From NCBI GenBank assembly GCA_033065855.1, contig JAVXUO010000704.1, forward strand, positions 124,001-188,000: a stretch of 64,000 bases of DNA, in the 5' to 3' direction. This document shows, in pieces, positions 35,948-48,565 of the stretch. A program made the translations under genes and the position numbers. The first letter of the stretch is position 1; each line of letters opens with the position of its first letter. Below the pieces are notes generated by a model that was given only the letters and a program-made list of their open reading frames with translations, made no database searches and was not told where the DNA came from. Source of the DNA: Escallonia rubra (Eukaryota > Streptophyta > Magnoliopsida > Escalloniales > Escalloniaceae).

Positions 35948-38805
35948 CTGACTGGAACCGGTAGCGGAGTCTGTAAAACTATTCCCTGTAAGTCGTTCCA
36001 GAGCTTCTTCCATCCTTGCCATTCGTGCCTTCATTTCATTCATTCCGGTCAGCTCCTTCTTAAGAGAACAAATCTGTTCTTGCAGTTTCACATTGTTGGA
36101 AGAACCCCACGTGTTCGAAATATTGGCCATGGGCCCCATTGCCCTAACCCTACCATGCCGGTCCTTACCCATAACCTTGGAAAGAATATCATTTGGACCG
36201 CTATCATCCTCGGGCAATGAGGCCTCCTGTTGGAGTCTTTCGATATCATCCTAAAAGACAAACAAAAACAAAGTCATTATCAATAAAAGATTGAGATCGA
36301 AAGACAAAAATAGGAATGCAACAAATGAAAAGCGAGTGAAGCAACTTACAGCCTTATTACGCGCTTGCGGGAGGACATCTCCTTTGAGTTTCTTTGATTT
36401 GCGACTCACAACCCACATTGTTGCCCTACCCGGCCTAACATTATGAGTCTCAAACTTCAAAACCACAATAAAATGACTACATTAAGATTTAGTCCCAAAA
36501 AGTAGAATAGTAATGTAAAACAAGGTAGTAAAAGTGTGTACATATTCTTCCTCCTTCCGTGAACTGGATGTTCGGCCTAGTGTGTGTGGAATTGCATTGA
36601 TGCTCGTCGCATTTTTGCTGTTTAACTTTGCCTCGCCCTGCAATTTAAAGCACATTAATTAGTAGGTATCAAATAAAAACATGAATATAATTATGTAAAT
36701 AACTCTAAGCTCAGTGGATACTATAACTTCTTCACGCTGCCAATAGCTCGCCAAGGTTTGCCACTGCTGCCAATCTGCCCTTTTTTCAGCTGAAACAAGT
36801 GCATTTGAAGCTGGTATATCATCCGGATTGAAGAATTTCCTTTCTAGTGAGCATTTCCAATCTTTCCAACGGGTGTTAAGAGTACGCATTATAGCAGTTT
36901 TAGCAAGAGGATGATCCGTTGTGAATCTCTTCTGTTACCACGAGTACCATAGCATCAAAAAGTTTCAAATAGCTTCGGATAAATTTAGGAAATGCATAAC
37001 TTAATAATACCTCGATCTCCTCCCAAGCCTTTTCTTTGTCCTCATCAGGAACATCAGCCCACTTACTGTAATTAATTGGTAACAGCTTGCTTGAACGTGC
37101 CACACAACCAATAAAAGTACCAAGCTCTTGAAATGCACCAGTATTAGCATGACCCCAATTGTCGTACCCTACATATTTTTGTGTCTCCCTCGCCCATATT
37201 TCAGCCCCTCTAGTGGGGCCTCGCTTTTTAGATGAACTAGAACCTGCAAGAAAATAAAATGTGGACAAACCATCAGACCGACCATTAGTCTAACAGCGGA
37301 CATGCTGCATGATATACACATATTCACCACAGGAAAGTCCCTAAGAGTGGTCATAGAGACATGTTGCTTGGTTTAAAAATTAAACAACCACAGAAGTTAT
37401 GAAATGAAAATACACATAATCTGATACCTTGCTCATACATAATAGACTGAAGTTAATAAGCAAATAGTAGACTGAAGTCTACTACTAATGCACCTCAGAT
37501 AACTTACAACTAAAAGTTACAGTGAAGCAAGAAATGCACCTCTTAATGCACCTCTCAATTTACTTTTCAGAGTAGCAGATCACATGAATAATAAAATATA
37601 TCAACTACTGCCTATATCGAAATTGCTGCCTTCACTTTCAAAAGTTGCCTTCACTGCAGTGATCATATGCAGCACTGCCTAAAGCTGAATAAACTATAAT
37701 TCTTGTCATTGAGCTCCCAAAAGTTGCCTTCACTTTCAAAATTAGTCTGCAGGATCATATGCAGCACTTCATCGTGTTCAGCACAGCCCACTTAATAATC
37801 AAAGGCAAGATAAGAATTTGAATCATCATGTCATGAAATCAGCATTCAACAAAAGACGCGTGCGCACACTCACAACATATGCACTGGTCACACCTTTGAT
37901 GAGCAAAGGTTGTAAATAACACTTGGTTAGCTTAAACTCTAACATACGAGAATGCATAACAAAATTACAAGCATAACTGCATAAATAGATGAACAAAGCA
38001 ACTCCAAGGGAAGCTGGTTTAAGGAAGCACTGAAGAATGAACTTATAGTGATCAGCATACTTCTTTGAACCCAGGCATAACTCAGATTACTACAAGAAAC
38101 ATAAACAGTCCATCCCCGATGTACTACAAGAAGCATAAAGTCATAAAGTCAGCCTTTTCCTTATCTTACTACCAATTATGACAAAATAGATAGCTTAAAA
38201 TCATATGCAGCACTGCCTAAAGCTGAATAGACTGTAATTCTCTTCATCTTGAGCTCCAAAAAATTGCCTTCACTTTCAAAACTAGTTTGCAATGATCATA
38301 TGCAACACTTCATCATGTTTAGCACAACCCACTTGATAATCAAAGGCAAGATAATAAATTGAATCAACATGTCATGAATTCAGGTATAACTCAGATTACT
38401 ACAAGAAGCATAAACAGTCCATCCCCGATGTACTACAAGAAGCATAAAATCAGTCTTTTCCTTATCTTACTACCAATTATGACAATATAGATAGCTTATA
38501 ATCAGCTTTTTCCTTATCTTACTACCAATTATGACAATATAGATAGCTTATAATCAGCTTTTTCCTTCTTAAAACTCAGCTTTACCTGTGGATGATGGGT
38601 AAATTTGTGACCCCTCAAGATGACTGGTCATCTCAGCATCAAGCGCCTCATCCTCGATGTTGGGTGGATCGGTAATCGCAGCGACGTTAGCATCAGTTTG
38701 TACATCGACATTGTGCTGCTCGTTGATCTCAACATGGGGAGAATCTCGTGATGGCACTTGTGCGCTGTGACCTCCTCGTGCTCGAAGCTGCCGTCTATTA
38801 GCCAT
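35948..38805 (-). CDS. CACTA accessory protein (Transposase_24, Ptta/En/Spm type), intact in all seen exons
   Basis: Six exons join in phase: 38805-38586 (MANRRQLRARGG), 37243-37011, 36931-36728, 36637-36542, 36454-36350 and 36250-35948. They give 387 codons still open at the last donor. Conserved blocks in order are KKRGPTRG; LGTFIGCVAR...YSKWADVP; RTLNTRWKDWK; PHTLGRTS; RPGRATMWV; and the GKDRHGRVRAMGP block followed by a coiled coil (residues about 350-380). In this family the protein binds the subterminal repeats and acts with TNP2. All seen splice sites are GT-AG. The final exon is missing from my model, so the 3' end is incomplete. Confidence 0.82.
37600..38570. repeat. Interspersed and tandem repeats in an intron of the accessory gene
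   Basis: ATCATATGCAGCACT...CTAAAGCTGAATA recurs at 37661 and 38197 with similar following text. ACAAGAAGCATAAA...CAGTCC and CTTACTACCAATTATGACA with its continuation recur between 38090 and 38570, the last as two adjacent units of about 55 bp. Confidence 0.75.
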
Positions 38806-39002
38806 GCAAACACTATAGATACAAATATAGTGTAAGCATAACCACAATTGGACCAGATAATGACTGAAATCAAAATTGAAGTTAACCTTTAATTCAGCGA
38901 CTACAAGAAACAAAATAAACGAACAAACGAAGACATGATTCATTAAGAAGTTTTATTCAGAAATAGATAGTACGCTGAAATAAATAATACACAGGAAAAA
39001 AA

Positions 39003-42000
39003 TCAAGCACTACTCATAGAATCAGTCTCTGCCTCTTCATTTTCATTTTCAGTTTCATCTTCCTCTGCCACTTCCTCCTCTTCCTCTTCCTCTTCCTCTT
39101 CCTCTTCTCCCTCTCCCTCTCCCTCTCCCTCCTCCTCCTCATCTACAAGGGTCTCAAGTCTTTGCTTTTTAGCCCCACTTTCTAGAGGAGTCTCAAGTCT
39201 ACGCCTTTTAGTCCTTCTATCTATAGCTGGCCCCCGTGGTTGTGCATTTTTGGACCTTTTTGCTGGACGTTCCTCGACTATTTCTGCTTCAATGTCATTT
39301 CTGGCCCAAGTGATGTCACCCATGATATTTTCTGCATCTTGAACAACAAGTGGCTCACTTGGGGAAAGGGATGATATCTCTTCATGTTCATTGTCTTCCT
39401 CTTCCACGTCTTCACAAAAGTCTCTTGGCCTTGTTCGAATAACCACACGCCAACCGTTGTCCCTTGGATGATCCACGAAGAATAGCTGCTCCACTTGAGA
39501 GGCCAACACAAATGGTTCATCTTTATAAATAAACCTCTTCGAGTTAACAAGTGTAAATCCATATGGATCTGTTTTGATCCCTGTATTTCGATTCACAGTG
39601 TCGTACCATTTGCATTTGAAAAGTACCACCTTCCCTGCTCCAAAATAATCTAGCTCAATTACATCTTCCAAAACACCAAAGTACTCTAATAAGTCTTCTG
39701 CAGGATTTCTATCGCTAGACGATGAATAACCACGTGTAGTAGCTGAGACAAACACTCCGCTATTTTGTGTTTTTCTTTTCTGCTCGAGCCGCTCAGTGTG
39801 AAACCTATATCCGTTTATCAAATAGCCATTGCCCCTCTTCACAATATCATTTGGACCACGTGCAAGTGCAGTTATTTCCTTTGAAACCCCAGCCCTCAAA
39901 GTTTTTACCTATGCAATTGCAAATCAAGTAATAAGAAAATACTCAAATGCAAATTCAGAAAAACTAATCTTAAATGCATAAAGAGAACTCACATGACCAC
40001 TAAACCATTTGGCAAACTCATTTTTCAGGCAGTTATCAACTTCCCTTGGCGTAGGTTTCTTTCTACGTCTTCCTAGCATCATTGTGCACACACTTTGACA
40101 TAGGCTGCAATGACATCGTATATTAACATATTATCCATCTACTAAGCCAAAATAAACATCTTAGCAATGCTTTGAGAAAACTGCTTACGTTCGATACTCT
40201 TCTAACTCGTCACAGTTAAACAACACGTAGCGATGTGCCGTCTCTACATCCTTCACATTTAGATGAGTCACAGAAGGGGTACCTAAAAATCTACCTTTGC
40301 GCCGAAAAACGTACAAACTTCCGGTCACTTCTTCAACATATCCATCTTCATTCCTTCCTGGTCGAGTCCATGCTGGATGAGAACCTTCTAAGTACATTGA
40401 GCAAAACCTTAAACACTCTTCTGCTAATAACCCTTCTGCAATCGACCCTTCGGGACGGCTCTTGCATCGAATATAGCCTTTTAGCTTAAACATGTATCTA
40501 TAATCATGTAATATAAACTACATTAACCTCTAAGTGTCATCTAATATCAAATAAAAAATAATGAAAAGCTTTTTACCTTTCAAATGGAAACATTTGGCGA
40601 TACTGTACAGGTCCAGCGATCCTTGCCTCCTCCGCAAGATGAACAGGCAAATGGACCATTATGTCGAAGAAAGCCTGTGGAAATATCATCTCAAGATGAC
40701 AAAGTGTCAATACTATCTTCCTATTAAGTCGTTCAAAGTCTTCAACCCGGTAATTTTTAGAACACAACTCTTTGAAAAATTGACATATGTCAACTATAGC
40801 AGAGCAAACATCCTCTGGCAGTAACCCCCTTATTGCTATCGGAAGAATTTGATGCATTAGGATATGGCAATCATGACTCTTAAGACCTGAAATCTTGCCA
40901 TCTTTTTCAAGTACGCAACGGCTGATATTCGATGAGTAGCCATCAGGAACCTTGACATTCTTCAACACATGGAGAAAATCCTTTTTCTCATCCTTAGACA
41001 TTGTGAAACGTGCAGCAGGCAACTTATACTTGCCTGCACCAACTTCAATTGGATGCAGTTCTTGTCGTATATTCATATCTTGCATGTCTAAGCGAGCTTT
41101 AAGAGTATCTTTTGTCTTCCCTTTGATACCCAACAATGTCCCAAGCAGATTATCACAGAAATTCTTCTCAATGTGCATTACGTCCAAATTATGGCGTAAG
41201 ATGAGAAACCTCCAATATGGCAACTCAAAAAAAATACTTTTTTTCCTCCAGTTATGGTTGGGATCCTTAGGCACAGTAGCCTTACTAGCCTTTCCAAATG
41301 TAACATTTATGTCGCTCACTGCTTCAAGCACATCAAACCCGGAACGAATAACCGGACGTTCTCTGTACTCACATAGCCCGTTGAATTTTTTTTTGTCAAG
41401 CCTATATATGTGATCTAGATCTAGAAAAGATCGGTGCGCCATATAACATTGCTTACCACGTAATCTACAAGATCGAGTATCTTCTTGACAAACTGGACAC
41501 GCCAACTTGCCCTTCGTGCTATAACCTGACAACATTGCATAAGCTGGGAAGTCGCTAATAGTCCACATGAGCATTGCACGCATCTTGAAGTTAGTTTTGG
41601 TGAAGGCGTCATAAGTTTCAACACCGTCAAACAATGCCTTGAGCTCCTCAATTAACGGCCTAAGATATACGTCAATATCATTACCAGGTGAAGTTGGACC
41701 AGGTATTAGCAAAGGCATAATGAAAAATCGTTGTTGCATACACAGTCCCGGAGGCAAGTTATAAATAACCACGGTAACTGGCCATATGCTATGACTTGCT
41801 CCGTGGCGAAAAGGATCCATACCATCAGTTGATAGCCCGAGTCTTATACTACGAGGGTCTGAAGCGAAGTCTGGATTTAAGCGATCAAAGTGTTTCCAAG
41901 CTTCCGAGTCAGCAGGATGGCGTTGTCCTTCATCTGTTCGACGTTTTTTATCATGCCATACCATTAATTCAGCTGTCTTTGGTGACATATATAGCCTTTG

Positions 42001-42792
42001 CAATCTTGGTATCAAAGGAAAATGACGCAATTGCTTCAAAGCTACTTTTTTTCCTTCTTTACAAGTTCCAGATTCTCCTTCATTTACCGCCTCCCTTTGA
42101 ACCATCCTCCACCGTGATTTCTTGCACACCTTGCACGAATTCAATGTGCTATCTTCCTTCCAATACAACATACAATCATTGGGACAAGCGTCAATCTTAT
42201 CATAGCTGAATCCCAAGTCACCGATCATCTTTTTTGTTTCATAAAAGTTGGCAGGCAACGTCTCACCGTTAGGAAGTATTTCTTTTAACTTACCAAGTAG
42301 CAAATCAAAAGACTTGTCTGTCCATTTACTAGTGCATTTTAGATTAAATAACCACACAATAAATGATAGCTTTGTCTCACTCTTGCACCCCGAATATAAT
42401 GGTCGATCCGCATCACTCATGTATTTATAGGAGTTTGCAACTTTAACATGAGGGTCCTCCGATCGGCTAGTGAAGATGTCATTTACCATTTCATGCATAG
42501 CTCCACCACCGCCAATGTTGAGCTCTACATCATTTCCCATGCGATTTGAACGAGAAGACAAGCCTTCCCCATGAACTGTCCACACTGTATAATTGCTCAT
42601 AAATCCCCTTATGATTAAATGTTCTTGCACAATTTCACGCGTGCGGAACATGCTATTAACGCAATCTCTACACGGACACAAAATCTCTCTAAAGATAGTT
42701 GCTGTATTTGCAAATGCAAAATCCAGAAACATGTTGACTCCAGCACAATAAGTATCACTTTCCCTAGAGTGCGTCATCCATTTCTTGTCCAT
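39003..42792 (-). CDS. TNP2-type CACTA transposase, full length and open
   Basis: Four exons join in phase: 42792-40577, 40497-40189, 40104-39993 and 39908-39003. They encode 1180 residues from MDKKWMTHS. Domains in order: an N-terminal cysteine block (CPCRDCVN, about residue 40); the TNP2 core with LSTDGMDPF, GNDIDVYLRPLIEELKALF, MWTISDFPAYAMLSG and ACPVC; HNLDVMHIEKNFCDN; the DUF4218-like region ending FPFER at the exon 1/2 border; and DUF4216 (FGVLEDVIELDY, VVLFKCKWYD, ASQVEQLFFV). The tail is very acidic, with a glutamate run at about 1135-1165. Candidate catalytic acids (TDG, SDF, HIEK) are present. All splice sites are GT-AG and no stop interrupts it, unlike the copy at 12485-16106. It should excise elements with matching ends. 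Confidence 0.9.
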
Positions 42793-45700
42793 ATTATCTC
42801 TCTTGTATAAAGAAAACCAAATCAGAAACCCAAACAATAATAAGAGAAAGGTAAATCTGAAGATATTATGATGACAATAAACTATGGCGTAATATGTGAA
42901 ACCTCCAAATTGTTGCGAAAGATGAGAAACCTCCAATATGACAACAAGTGATGTGCAAAATTGTAAGAAACTAGAAATAACCAAGTAATTTGGCATTTTG
43001 AGTTGACTTAACATTTACACAAACTTTGCGCAAGAAAATGAAGGAAAGAAGTTGCACTGTGAAGTTTATCAACAATATGTTAGTATCTCGTATCAACAAT
43101 ACGTGCCCCCCTGCTGCTCCCTGAAGGCTAACAGGAAGAATTTTGTGAACAAATGCATTGAGATGTTCAATGAGATTGCAGAGAATAAGGACTGTATAAA
43201 GGTTTATGAAACATTCTGAAAGAATCTGAAGTTGGGTAACTAGGAGGATAGCTAGAACATGCTAAATTGGTTTATCTCCTTCCCTCTTCTAGCCATGGAG
43301 AGTGCCCTGTAAGCCAGTAAGGTTATTCTCTAGCACCAGTCAGAGATTTTCTTTCTAGTTAGATCAGTTCAGGAAGTGAGCAAGCAAACTAGACACAAAA
43401 ACTAAGGATAGACGCGCTGGGATAGCAAGCAAGTTTGTTGAAAGAGGGGCTGGAGATTCTAGATCTGCTGAAAACCAGGTTATAGGGCTATATCTTTTCA
43501 TTGTAGGGGCATTCCCTCATGTAGCAGTCTCAGTCCCCAATCCAATTTCAGTTGCAGAATAAAGGTAAGCCGAGCCTGCAGTTGGAGTGTTAAAGGTTGC
43601 AGTCCCCGAGGTAACACTTTCTAGATTACCATTCTCAGTCCCAGTCACTCTGTCAAGCCATCACGATCAGACAAGGAAGAAGGAGGAAAGGAAGCTAGTG
43701 ACAGCAGATTTTCGGGTAGCAGCAGGATGGAATTTTGAGTTTAAGTTTTCGTTGCAGCCTTGGATCGAGTTACAGTGCTAAGAGAATCTCCTGTGTTTTT
43801 TTCAAAGCAGCTATCTTTTCATCTTCTGGCCTTAGTTATTGTAATACGTGTTACACTTTAAGCTATTGATGTAGCCTCTTGTCGCTACCAACTAGATCTT
43901 CAAGTGGAAGATATTTAAGTTCATATGGGATGAGGCTTTCCTAGCCTCAAGTATTCATCGCAGAGGTAATTTCATAAAAGTGATGTCAGATTAGCACGCT
44001 CTTAGGTTTAACTAACAAGGACTTTTCTTTCGGTATCGGGCTACTAGCTGTAAGGCTCTGTGTTTTTTTTCCCAGGTTATGCCATAATCCTATCGAACTA
44101 TTGGATTATAGACTTCTTGTGTGTAAAAAAAGATGGTTATAACATGTGTTACTGTAACCAATGTAGCGGATAAATTGTTCCAAAGCCGAATTAGATCAGC
44201 AGTAATTTTTCTGGCATGAAATATAAGTACTGTTGTATACCCATATTATTTTCTTTTCGAAACAGTATACCAGTCCTTAGCATGAAAGTGGAAAATAAAT
44301 ATGTTGTGTACTGGTTGTGCCAATCAATTTCAAAGTGAATAGGAAAGTAAACCTTACGGCTTATTCTAGGAAGAACATTCTTTACAATCATACGGTGAAA
44401 GCTATGCAGAATTGTCTTGTCTCAGTGTCTCTAGTCCTAGATGAAGCTATACCTCCTGCCCCTTCTCTAAATCGCAGGATAAGGACATGCAAAACTATAG
44501 TCTGTCTCATATCCTGCAAATGTTTTAGCAGTATTACTATGTGATTGCTATGTAAAACATAGCCAGCTCAATCATGTTTATAATCAAGATTAAAACAAGC
44601 TCTGTTGTTCATCCTTGGAATCAAACATCTTAATGCCTATAACAAAACTGTCCAGTTAATCTTCTACCATAACTAAGTTGAGTAGTTAGTATTCATCAAA
44701 GTGAATCTTCTTGATCAATTACAGGAGATGATCCTTTTATGGTTAACTAAAATGCTTCCTAAAGTTCATATACTTTCCAAAGGAAGGACCACTTTCCTAT
44801 CTTGCATTCAAAACAGTTATATTGCACACATTATTACACTCTTGCAATTATACCCAAACTAGTTAGTACATCCGATTATAGGAGTATTATCATTTTTTCT
44901 AGTGCTCTCAAGAAAAGGGAAGACCCAATGCTCTTCGTTAATTGCCACTTCGCATTCAAGAAAATTAGCAAAAAATTCAGGTGGAGAAACAGCTTAATTA
45001 TTTGATTTTCGTTTGCTTAGATCATGACCACTTTCTCAATGAAGCTGTAAGTGAGCACTTCCAACCTTGCCATTAACCAAAACAACTAACACAATATTTT
45101 GGTAACTTTTTGACATATATGTTTCTACTCATATACTCCATAACATTTTAACGCATGACAGACTAAGGATGTGTTTTATAACATAAAAAAGCACAAAAAA
45201 TTTAAAACAGCCAAACATCAAGAATCGCTGCGCCGCACTTTTTTCGCAGCCGAACATCAAGTTTCAATGTATGGAAACAGACAAAGATTTGATACCGTCA
45301 TATTCATAGTGTCAAAGTAAATGGAGGAGAGAGAGTACCAGTTGCCGAGAGCTATATTCGGGAAGATAGATTTCAAAGAACTGGGGACCTCGATCAAAGA
45401 CCTGTGGGCAACACCGACGCTTAACCACCACGAGAGTTTTAATTTAAATTCATCAATCTCATGCGCAAATTTACAACTAATTAGCGATAAAGCAACCAAA
45501 CTTACCTCGGAAGCAAAAATCAGCAAAGATGATAGTGTTCCACACTGCATATCAATTGATAAATGTCAGAGAAAGATTACAAAATTGAAAATTGAAAAAT
45601 TGAAAAATCGAATTAGAAAAAGCCTGATTTTGGGAAGACCCAAGCAATTGAAAATCAGAGAGGAAGAAGAGGGAGAGAACCATAGCGGCAATTCTGTGTG

Positions 45701-45989
45701 TGTGCGTTTCGGTGCGTGTCTGTGTAATATAGTGTGCGTTTGTGTGCGTCTGTTGTGTGTGTGTATGATTCAAAGAGAGGGAGATGAAGAGAAATAACGA
45801 TCGAGAACCTGAATACGTTTGCATCTGATTGCGTTTGCGGCCTGTGATTGTGTTGTGTCTGATGTGTGTGTGCGTTTGGGGTGTGTGAGTTTCAGAGAGA
45901 AGGAGAAGCAGAGAGCTGATAAACGAGTTGGGGAAGGTAACCTCTGTTCGTGGGATACTGATTGAAAAGAAAAAAAAGGGGTTTGGGGG
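42793..45989. other. 5' region of the intact TNP2 gene
   Basis: It presumably holds promoter and leader, perhaps with untranslated exons. A plus-strand open frame at 45321-45797 (158 codons) is low-complexity near its end (TGTGTG repeats) and has no known domain, so I do not call it a gene. TG-rich microsatellites lie at 45690-45770 and 45840-45890. Confidence 0.5.
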
Positions 45990-46270
45990 GTCTACAGCAG
46001 TAGTACATCCGCTGCCTAAAACTTGCTAACCCGCTTCTATTGGGTTTCATTTGGCGCTGAGATTTCGCGGGCTTTTAGAGCGTAAAGTTTTCAGCCGCGC
46101 CTATGCCGCGAGCAATTTTCTCACGAGCTATGGCAGCGATTAATAACATCCGCTGCTGTATACCCTATATACCAGCGACTTATATGGCCGCTGCAATAAA
46201 CCGCTGCTATACATAGTATATGCCAACGGTTTTTGTGGCCGCTGTTATAGAGCGCTGCTACAGGGCTTTT
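45990..46270. repeat. Right subterminal repeat array (CCGCTGCTATAG word)
   Basis: Copies of CCGCTGCTATA, CCGCTGCTGTA, ATGGCAGCG and AGCGCTGCTAC mirror the left array of the same CACTA. Confidence 0.85.
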
Positions 46271-46281
46271 TTCTTGTAGTG

Positions 46282-47190
46282 TCGCCATTAGACCATTTTT
46301 TCCTTTCTTCTGTCTCATAGTGTGCCACAATTCTTGTACCAAAATGCTGTTATCATTTATCAATCGATTTGGAACAAAAGCAACCTGCATAGGGGATATC
46401 AGTTTGGGTAGAACGAAATGAAGCCTCTTTGCCAAGATCTTGGATATGATTTTGTATGTCATATTGCACAGGCTGATGGGTCTGTAATGGCTAACCTTCG
46501 TTGGATTTTCAATCTTTGGAATGAGGGCTATATGAGTGTGATTCTGTTCTTTGAGAATTTGGCCCGATGTGAAGAAAGATTTAACACTTTTGATGACATC
46601 TGCTTTTGTGGTCTTCCAATAAGTTTTGTAGAAAAGGGCAGTCATCCCATCCGGTCCCGGCGCTTTGTGAGGATCGCAACTTTTGATTGCTGTGTTGATT
46701 TCGATATCATTCGGTATTGCACAAAGCATACTATTGTCCTCAACTGAAATGGTTGATGGAATGAGATTCTCTAGATTTTCTGGGAAGGACGGGTTCGAAG
46801 ATGAGAAAATACTCTTGAAATGATCATTGAAGCAATCCCCAATCTGCTTCCTTCCAGTAATCCAAGCACCTTCATTGTTTTTTATGGTTTCGATCGCATT
46901 TCTTCTTCTGCGGATGATCGTTGAAAGGTGGAAGAAGCGCGTATTTAGGTCACCTTCGAGAATCCTCTTGTGCCTAGACTTATCCTTCCACAAGGATTCT
47001 TCCCTGTACAATTCTTCATCCAGAGCAATCCTGATATTGTTTTCCATTTCTGTATTTGTTGAACTTGGTCCAGAGCTTCTGTTAAAAATTTGACTTTGGT
47101 TTGCACATGGCCAAAATGTGACAAGTTCCATTCTTTAAGAGCTTTTCTCGTATTCCTGATTTTCTGACACAGCTTGAATTGGGGTGATCC
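46282..47190 (-). pseudogene. LINE ORF2, linker and N-terminal reverse transcriptase
   Basis: After a TGA at 47191-47193 the old frame continues (GSPQFKL, KEWNLSHFG), then shifts near 47090 into an open stretch. That stretch has EESLWKDKSRHKRILEGDLNTRFFH, the RT fingers (KAPGPDGMTALFYKTYW, HIALIPKIENPTKVSHYRPISLCN, YKIISKILAKRL) and NDNSILVQELWH. It ends at GLMA, where the CACTA interrupts it. Similarity to plant L1-like RT is plain. One nonsense codon and one frameshift precede the insertion. Confidence 0.88.
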
Positions 47191-47994
47191 TCAGATGATG
47201 ATTTTCCACGCATGTTCTACTATTAGATGGCTAGATTTGTCTCTTGTCCAACATGCCAAGAATTTGAAGGGCTTAGGTTCCATTGGTTCCATTTCCCTTG
47301 TGGAGAGCAAAATAGGATTGTGGTCTGATTGATGAGCAGGAAGGTGTCTGATTGAAGCCACTGGGAAAAGCATCCTCCATTGGCTGTTCACGATCCCTCT
47401 GTCCAGTCTTTCTCTGATGTTTGCCATGAGGGATCGTTTATTGTTCCAAGTGTATGGGTTCCCCGAGAAACCAAGGTCTATCAAACTTTTCTCATGTATC
47501 ACTGACTGTAATCCCCCTTCCGATGATGAAGCAAAAGGTCTTCCACCCCATTTTTCCTGAGACTTTGTTACTTCATTATAATCTCCAATACCCAACCATG
47601 GTCCTGCAAAAGAGTCAATTATCTTGGAGAGAGAATCCCAAAAATCCGGTTTCGCATGTTTGTAGGGAGGGCCATAAACTGCTGTGAGCATCCACGGGGT
47701 TGAGGACGGATCAGAGAACACTAAAGCATTGATAGTATTTACATTAGCAGAGATTATTTCAAGGTCCACTCCTAGCATCCATGCTAGGCAAAGACCGCCG
47801 GCAGTATTTACAGGGTCGACAATGTGATGATGATTGTAACCAAGAGCAGAGAGAATGGGAATTAGACGCTCAGAACGAATTTTTGTTTCCGAGAGAAAGA
47901 GAATTTCAGAAGGGAAGGCACGAAGAAGGCGGTGTAGGGCTCGGAACTTTGTCCTTGTTCCGAGCCCCTGGCAGTTGCGTGAGAGAATTAACAT
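47191..47994 (-). pseudogene. LINE ORF2, apurinic-type endonuclease domain
   Basis: The domain starts at ATG 47994 with MLILSRNCQGLG (the usual WNCRG has R in place of W). It shows FLSETK (acidic metal ligand), AVYGPP, GDYNEV, NPYTWNN, RERLDRG and the catalytic SDHNPI. In an active element it nicks the target DNA to start reverse transcription. The start codon overlaps the ORF1 tail stop in the sequence ATGTTAA. The frame ends prematurely at 47191, so it is separated from the RT. Catalytic positions are otherwise kept. Confidence 0.88.
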
Positions 47995-48565
47995 GGTGCA
48001 GGTGGTTGGAGGGGATCGCCTCCTTCCACCTGGGATGAGAGTGTAGTCTGGGTTTCACCATTGATGCCTACGGGTTTTCCGGTCGTGTTCCTGAGTCTGG
48101 CGAGCTGTTTGAGTGTGGGTCGGTATTTCGCAGTTTTCTTGTTGCTCTGGATGTTTGGTTTTGTCGGGGGGAACTCTTGTGTGCTTGTGTTGATTTTTAG
48201 GTCCTGATGGGTAATTTGTTGTTCGGGTTCAGCTTTCAGTTTTTTTGGTTCGTTTGGTTTCAGGTCTTGGTTTGGTTTTCTTTTCAGTTTGTGGGTTTGG
48301 TTGGCGTTGGTGTCAGAGGTACATGGGTACAGATTTGGTTGAAATTGGTTTTCTTTTTTGTTTTGCTCGAGATGGCAGATGGTAGTTGTTTGGTTTGGTC
48401 CTTTCCAGGTTTGGTTTGTGTGAGTGGTTGGGATGACAGTAGAGAGTTGTACGTGGAGGGGGCTTCCCTTGTTCGGGGTTGGGATTTCTAGGTGTTTTTG
48501 TGGCTGGGAGGAGTCCAAAGATGGATGGTTTTGCAGAGAAGAAAGGATAGGAGAACTATTTACCT
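47988..48565 (-). pseudogene. LINE ORF1 C-terminal tail, out of frame with its head
   Basis: A minus-strand open frame (starting near 48518, ending TAA at 47988-47990) is rich in Pro, Thr, Asn, Gln and Lys, like the linker that ends plant LINE ORF1 proteins. It lies between the TAG that ends the gag-like head and the ORF2 ATG, in a different frame from the head, so a frameshift probably split ORF1. Its last two codons overlap the ORF2 start. Confidence 0.6.

Larger units (their letters stand above)
32979..46281 (-). mobile_element. Apparently complete CACTA element, 13.3 kb, inside the LINE
   Basis: It begins CACTACAAGAAAAAGTGGCT at 32979 and ends CTTTTTTCTTGTAGTG at 46281. TCG target duplications lie at 32976-32978 and 46282-46284. 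Subterminal CCGCTGCTATAG words crowd both ends. It encodes an uninterrupted TNP2 gene (39003-42792) and an accessory gene open in all six detected exons (35948-38805), both read leftward. Neat ends, matched duplications and intact genes make it the best candidate here for an autonomous, recently active element. It is inserted between the LINE codons for GLMA and KIDM. Confidence 0.95.

Noticed and set aside
45321..45797. 158-codon plus-strand open frame inside the intact CACTA
   Set aside because: It is opposite in strand to the transposon genes, has a low-complexity VCVCV end from TG repeats, and matches no known CACTA protein.
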